Below the pieces are notes generated by a model. It had not been told where the DNA came from, searched no databases, and saw nothing but the letters and a program-made list of their open reading frames with translations. Shown here one piece after another: positions 60,722-64,000 of a DNA stretch of 64,000 nt. Source of the DNA: an uncultured Dorea sp. (GTDB taxonomy: Bacteria; Bacillota; Clostridia; Lachnospirales; Lachnospiraceae). Made by a program: the position numbers and the translations under genes. The DNA lies in assembly GCA_948602995.1 (NCBI GenBank), contig CAPEBR010000009.1:1-64000 (forward strand), read 5' to 3'. The first letter of the stretch is position 1; each line of letters opens with the position of its first letter.

Positions 60722-61177
60722 TCATCTCCTCCGCGAGTTAAACAGCCTCAGTATAAACATGACTATAATCACCGGTATTACAATGGGCGCCAGCAGACTC
60801 ACAATCCCACCGATCACTGTCATCACAATCATGATAACACCACATACAGCCAGCAGAATGAAAAGCCTTTTCCACCAGGCAGTCCGGCCAGATATTCTCA
60901 CTCTGCCCGTTTCCCCCTGACCAATGCCGCGCCCTGTCTCATAGCCATAATCCTCCTGATACCTGTTCTCCCCCTGGCCTTCGCCAGAATCAATGATTGT
61001 CCGGGCAATCACCCATGGATCACCAAGCTCTGCGATGACGTCCTCCTCCAGACGTCCCTTCCTGACTTCGTCACTGATATATCCGTTATAATAATCCACA
61101 TTCTCCTGTATCACCGGCCCACTGAGATCATTCCCAAGCGCCGTCCTAAGCCCATCCAAAAATTCTCTTCTCGTCAT
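60722..61177 (-). CDS. HAAS-domain (DUF1700-like) membrane protein
   Basis: The ATG at 61177 follows AGGAGGG and gives 151 residues. Residues 1-65 form the HAAS helical signalling module (TRREFLDGLRTALGNDLSGP, LEEDVIAELGDPWVIARTII). A linker and a pair of transmembrane helices follow (RLFILLAVCGVIMIVMTVIG, IVSLLAPIVIPVIIVMF), and a short basic tail. Such proteins are usually paired with PadR-type regulators; none is next to it here. Confidence 0.85.
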   Translation of the reverse strand: MTRREFLDGLRTALGNDLSGPVIQENVDYYNGYISDEVRKGRLEEDVIAELGDPWVIARTIIDSGEGQGENRYQEDYGYETGRGIGQGETGRVRISGRTAWWKRLFILLAVCGVIMIVMTVIGGIVSLLAPIVIPVIIVMFILRLFNSRRR

Positions 61178-61309
61178 TGTAACCCTCCTGCTGCCCAACG
61201 CAGCGATCTATCCATAAAATCATAACCGTCAAAAACCTTGCACTTAGAATATCACACTCTTTCCAATATTCCAAGTCCAAGGTTCTTAATTTTTTTTAAT
61301 ATTTCGGGA

Positions 61310-61354
61310 CGAAGCTGGGGACGGGGCATTTTTTATGCCCCGTCCCCAGCTTCG
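61310..61354. repeat. 20-bp GC-rich perfect hairpin
   Basis: Arms 61310-61329 and 61335-61354 are exact reverse complements (CGAAGCTGGGGACGGGGCAT), with a five-base T loop. The core GGGGACGG..CCGTCCCC recurs at 33039-33083. It lies just after the glnN stop, but the minus strand has no T-run after the stem, so it is not a standard terminator. Confidence 0.7.
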
Positions 61355-61369
61355 CCCCAACTTCACTGC

Positions 61370-63481
61370 CTATACTTCAAATATCAGATCGCCATAGGAT
61401 GGCATCGGCCATGCTTCTTTATCAACGATCATTTCCAGCTTATCTACTGGTGCGCGCAGCGCATCCATAGCTGGAACCACCTGGAAGTGATAGAACCTTG
61501 CCTGTTCTGCTCCCTCTTCCATGGCAACTGCCTGGCTCTCAATCTCTTTCAGTGCCTCCAGCGCTTTTTTCATCTCACCGAGAAGTCCTGATACCTCCGC
61601 GAGCATCTCGGACTGCACGGTCACATCCGCACCTGCTTCCTTTACTGCGATTACAGTATCTGCAAGGGACTTCGTATATTTTACGACTGCCGGCACGAAC
61701 TGCTTGCTTGCCATGTCAATCATCGTGCGGGCCTCAATATTGATTGCCTTCGCATAGCTTTCGTACTTAATCTCTGCACGGGACTGAAGCTCCGCGCGGG
61801 TAAATACCTTGAATTTCTCGAACATTGCAACTGCCTTGTCCGTAGTGAGTGCAGGAATCGACTCTACCATGGATCGGAGATTCGGCAGGCCGCGCCTTTC
61901 AGCCTCCTCAATCCACTCGTCAGAGTAGCCGTTTCCATTGAATACAATTCTCTGATGCTCTCCTGCATATTTTTTAATCAGATCATGAAGTGCTGTATCA
62001 AAGTCCTCCGCTGCCTCAAGTACATCGCAGGCCTCTGAGAATGCCTCTGCAACAATTGTATTCAGGACAACATTGGGTCCTGCTATGGAATCCCTGGAAC
62101 CGACCATACGGAATTCAAACTTATTTCCTGTAAATGCAAATGGTGATGTTCTGTTACGATCTGTTGCATCTTTGGCAAGATCAGGAAGTGTCCTGACGCC
62201 GGTCTGAAGCTTTCCGCCCTTAATGCTGTGCGTCGCCGAGCCAGTGCTGATCAGCTGTTCCATCACATCCTCAAGCTGTTCTCCAAGGAAAACGGAGATA
62301 ATTGCCGGAGGAGCCTCATTTGCACCAAGCCTGTGATCATTTCCAGGATCAGATGCGGATTCCCGGAGAAGATCTGCATGGATATCCACAGCCTTCAGGA
62401 TACAGGTAAGTACAAGCAGGAACTGTATGTTTTCGTGAGGCGTCTTTCCCGGGTCAAGCAGATTCTTTCCGTCATCTGTCGTGAGCGACCAGTTATTATG
62501 CTTACCGGAACCATTTACTCCTGCAAATGGCTTTTCATGAAGCAGGCACTTCATACCGTGCTGGCACGCCACCCTCTTAAGAGTCTGCATAACAATGTGG
62601 TTATGGTCAACCGCAACATTGGCCTCCGCGTAGATCGGAGCCAGCTCATGCTGTGCGGGAGCAACCTCATTATGCTGTGTCTTGGCAGTCACTCCCACTC
62701 TCCACAGCTGCTCGTTTACGTCTTTCATAAATCCGGCAATTCTCTGACGGATCGTTCCGAAATAATGATCATCCAGCTCCTGTCCCTTCGGCGGCATTGC
62801 CCCAAACAGGGTACGGCCTGTATAGATCAGATCCTTTCTCTCCTGAAATTTCTTCGCATCTACGAGGAAATATTCCTGCTCAGGCCCTACAGACGGAGTC
62901 ACCTTCTTTGACGTAGTATTTCCAAACAGGCGCAGAAGCCTTATAGACTGCTCGTTAATGGCCTCCATAGATCTGAGAAGCGGTGTCTTCTGGTCAAGCG
63001 CCTCCCCTGTATAAGAACAGAATGCTGTAGGAATACATAGTGTAGCGCCTGCAGCATCATGCCTTACAAATGCCGGTGACGTACAATCCCACGCCGTATA
63101 GCCTCTTGCCTCAAATGTTGCACGTAAGCCCCCTGACGGAAATGATGATGCATCCGGCTCTCCCTTAATCAGTTCTTTTCCGGAAAAGCTCATCAATACC
63201 TTGCCGCTCGAAAGAGGCGCTGAGATAAATGAATCATGCTTTTCTGCCGTAACACCCGTGAGCGGCTGGAACCAGTGAGTATAGTGCGTCGCACCTTTCT
63301 CAATCGCCCACTCCTTCATCTCATGTGCAATGACGTCTGCAGTCGCAAGATCCAGCTCTTTTCCTTCCTCAATCGTTTTCTTTAAATCCTTATACACCTT
63401 TTTCGGAAGGCGCTCCTGCATTACTGTATCATTGAACACGTCTTCTCCAAAAATCTCTGTTACCTTCATCGGTTCACCCAT
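61370..63481 (-). CDS. glnN: Glutamine synthetase type III
   Basis: The 703-residue protein has length and motifs of GSIII: FQPLTGVTAEKHDSF, VGPEQEYFLVD, NEVAPAQHELAPIYAEANVA and GVNGSGKHNNWSL for ammonia and ATP binding, and the C-terminal helical domain (QARFYHFQVVPAMDALRAP). It makes glutamine from glutamate, ammonia and ATP. GSIII is typical of Bacteroidetes and gut Clostridia. Monocistronic, no regulator next to it. Confidence 0.96.
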   Translation of the reverse strand: MGEPMKVTEIFGEDVFNDTVMQERLPKKVYKDLKKTIEEGKELDLATADVIAHEMKEWAIEKGATHYTHWFQPLTGVTAEKHDSFISAPLSSGKVLMSFSGKELIKGEPDASSFPSGGLRATFEARGYTAWDCTSPAFVRHDAAGATLCIPTAFCSYTGEALDQKTPLLRSMEAINEQSIRLLRLFGNTTSKKVTPSVGPEQEYFLVDAKKFQERKDLIYTGRTLFGAMPPKGQELDDHYFGTIRQRIAGFMKDVNEQLWRVGVTAKTQHNEVAPAQHELAPIYAEANVAVDHNHIVMQTLKRVACQHGMKCLLHEKPFAGVNGSGKHNNWSLTTDDGKNLLDPGKTPHENIQFLLVLTCILKAVDIHADLLRESASDPGNDHRLGANEAPPAIISVFLGEQLEDVMEQLISTGSATHSIKGGKLQTGVRTLPDLAKDATDRNRTSPFAFTGNKFEFRMVGSRDSIAGPNVVLNTIVAEAFSEACDVLEAAEDFDTALHDLIKKYAGEHQRIVFNGNGYSDEWIEEAERRGLPNLRSMVESIPALTTDKAVAMFEKFKVFTRAELQSRAEIKYESYAKAINIEARTMIDMASKQFVPAVVKYTKSLADTVIAVKEAGADVTVQSEMLAEVSGLLGEMKKALEALKEIESQAVAMEEGAEQARFYHFQVVPAMDALRAPVDKLEMIVDKEAWPMPSYGDLIFEV

Positions 63482-63526
63482 GTTTCCTACATATCCTTTC
63501 TTTCATAAAAATTACACCTGCTGCGG

Positions 63527-63565
63527 CAAACTGAAAAAGGCACTCCAACCAATGTCGGAACGCCT
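63527..63565 (-). terminator. Terminator after fba
   Basis: On the minus strand AAAGGCGTTCC pairs imperfectly with GGAGTGCCTTT, followed by TTT. It lies about 70 bases beyond the aldolase stop and about 50 bases ahead of glnN. Confidence 0.65.
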
Positions 63566-63633
63566 TTGTTCTTACTACGCCTGTTAGTATACCTCAATTC
63601 TCCGGAAAAGGCAAGTAAAAATTTTAACAATCT

Positions 63634-64000
63634 CTATTTAGCTTTTCCAACTGAACCAAATAATTCCATCTTCTCTTTTACTTTGGCAATAATTGCTTCA
63701 TAACCCGGCTTTAATAACTTACGCGGATCATAGCCCTTGCCTTCACGATCCTTGCCTGCCTCAATGTACTCGCGTGTAGCATCTGCAAATACAAGCTGGC
63801 ACTCTGTATTAACGTTAATCTTTGCAACGCCAAGGTCAATCGCCTTCTTGATCATGTCATCCGGAATACCTGTACCGCCGTGAAGAACTAACGGCATATC
63901 TCCTGTGAGCTGCTGGATTGCATCCAAAGTCTCGAAGCTTAAGCCTGCCCAGTTTTCAGGATATTTTCCATGAATATTACCGATGCCTGCCGCCAGCATG
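63634..64000 (-). CDS. fba: Class II fructose-bisphosphate aldolase, 3' part
   Basis: The last 121 residues are present: NIHGKYPENWAGLSFETL, PLVLHGGTGIPDDMI (zinc-site His in LHGGTG), and AKINVNTECQLVFADATREY. They match class II aldolases of the short clostridial type; the N-terminal part lies beyond the window end. It cleaves fructose 1,6-bisphosphate in glycolysis. Confidence 0.94.
   Translation of the reverse strand, partial: MLAAGIGNIHGKYPENWAGLSFETLDAIQQLTGDMPLVLHGGTGIPDDMIKKAIDLGVAKINVNTECQLVFADATREYIEAGKDREGKGYDPRKLLKPGYEAIIAKVKEKMELFGSVGKAK

Noticed and set aside
62228..62911. 227-residue plus-strand frame inside glutamine synthetase
   Set aside because: It is antisense to strongly conserved glnN, with no independent signals.

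Overview
The window looks like a chromosomal segment from a Lachnospiraceae-type gut Clostridium. GC is moderate, ribosome binding sites are strong AGGAGG type, TTG and GTG starts occur, glutamine synthetase is type III, a DUF6128-like protein is present, and there is a Firmicutes-type (T7SSb) secretion locus and an agr-type peptide signalling locus. Genus cannot be fixed from sequence alone; Dorea, Mediterraneibacter or Blautia relatives would fit. No rRNA, tRNA or CRISPR array was seen. LAYOUT. 1-3.9 kb: a nucleotidyltransferase/HEPN-like gene, an intact IS110-family transposase with a structured 3' flank (candidate bridge RNA), and relics of other IS110-like transposases. 4-7.8 kb: an agr quorum-sensing module (agrB-agrD on the minus strand, divergent agrA-like and agrC-like genes) whose AgrD has Ser instead of Cys in the presumptive signal. 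7.9-10.4 kb: a GNAT acetyltransferase and a three-gene XRE / ImmA-IrrE protease / PIN nuclease module with promoter and operator. 10.6-15.3 kb: housekeeping genes tadA and dgt, a repeat-rich DUF6128 protein and an HTH protein. 15.6-18.5 kb: aroF-aroB-SDR operon. 18.6-30.6 kb: a complete minus-strand type VII secretion operon (esaA, esxA, essA, esaB, essB, essC), a TIGR04197-like small effector, an LXG-like effector with a papain/C39-like protease domain, and two downstream genes that are immunity or accessory candidates. 31-37.2 kb: a solitary large serine recombinase, an ABC transporter pair and a broken AAA-ATPase/nuclease gene. 37.3-39.5 kb: a YitT-family membrane protein and a trigger-factor-like lipoprotein. 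39.9-48.6 kb: a secreted enzyme of about 2431 residues (GH30 + GH43, predicted to attack type II arabinogalactan) and its adjacent AraC-type regulator. 48.7-53 kb: a beta-helix-like lipoprotein and a decayed Dam-methyltransferase/OLD-like ATPase cassette. 53.2-57.6 kb: a two-component system, YfcE-like phosphodiesterase, RdgB and an RlmL-like RNA methyltransferase. 57.7-63.9 kb: an Asn/Ser repeat peptide, a secreted FN3 protein, an HAAS-domain membrane protein, glutamine synthetase III, and the 3' part of fba, cut by the window end. DISPERSED ELEMENTS. The most striking non-coding signal is a set of small non-coding mobile elements (about 132-147 bp) that share termini related to GTTACTNTTCAC and are flanked by 8-bp target-site duplications, several perfect. 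They sit exactly at stop codons, next to promoters, and nested inside one another. A second group consists of long perfect palindromes at gene boundaries. TOGETHER. The window combines peptide signalling, contact-dependent protein secretion, glycan attack and several broken or complete defence and toxin modules: an accessory-rich region interleaved with housekeeping operons.
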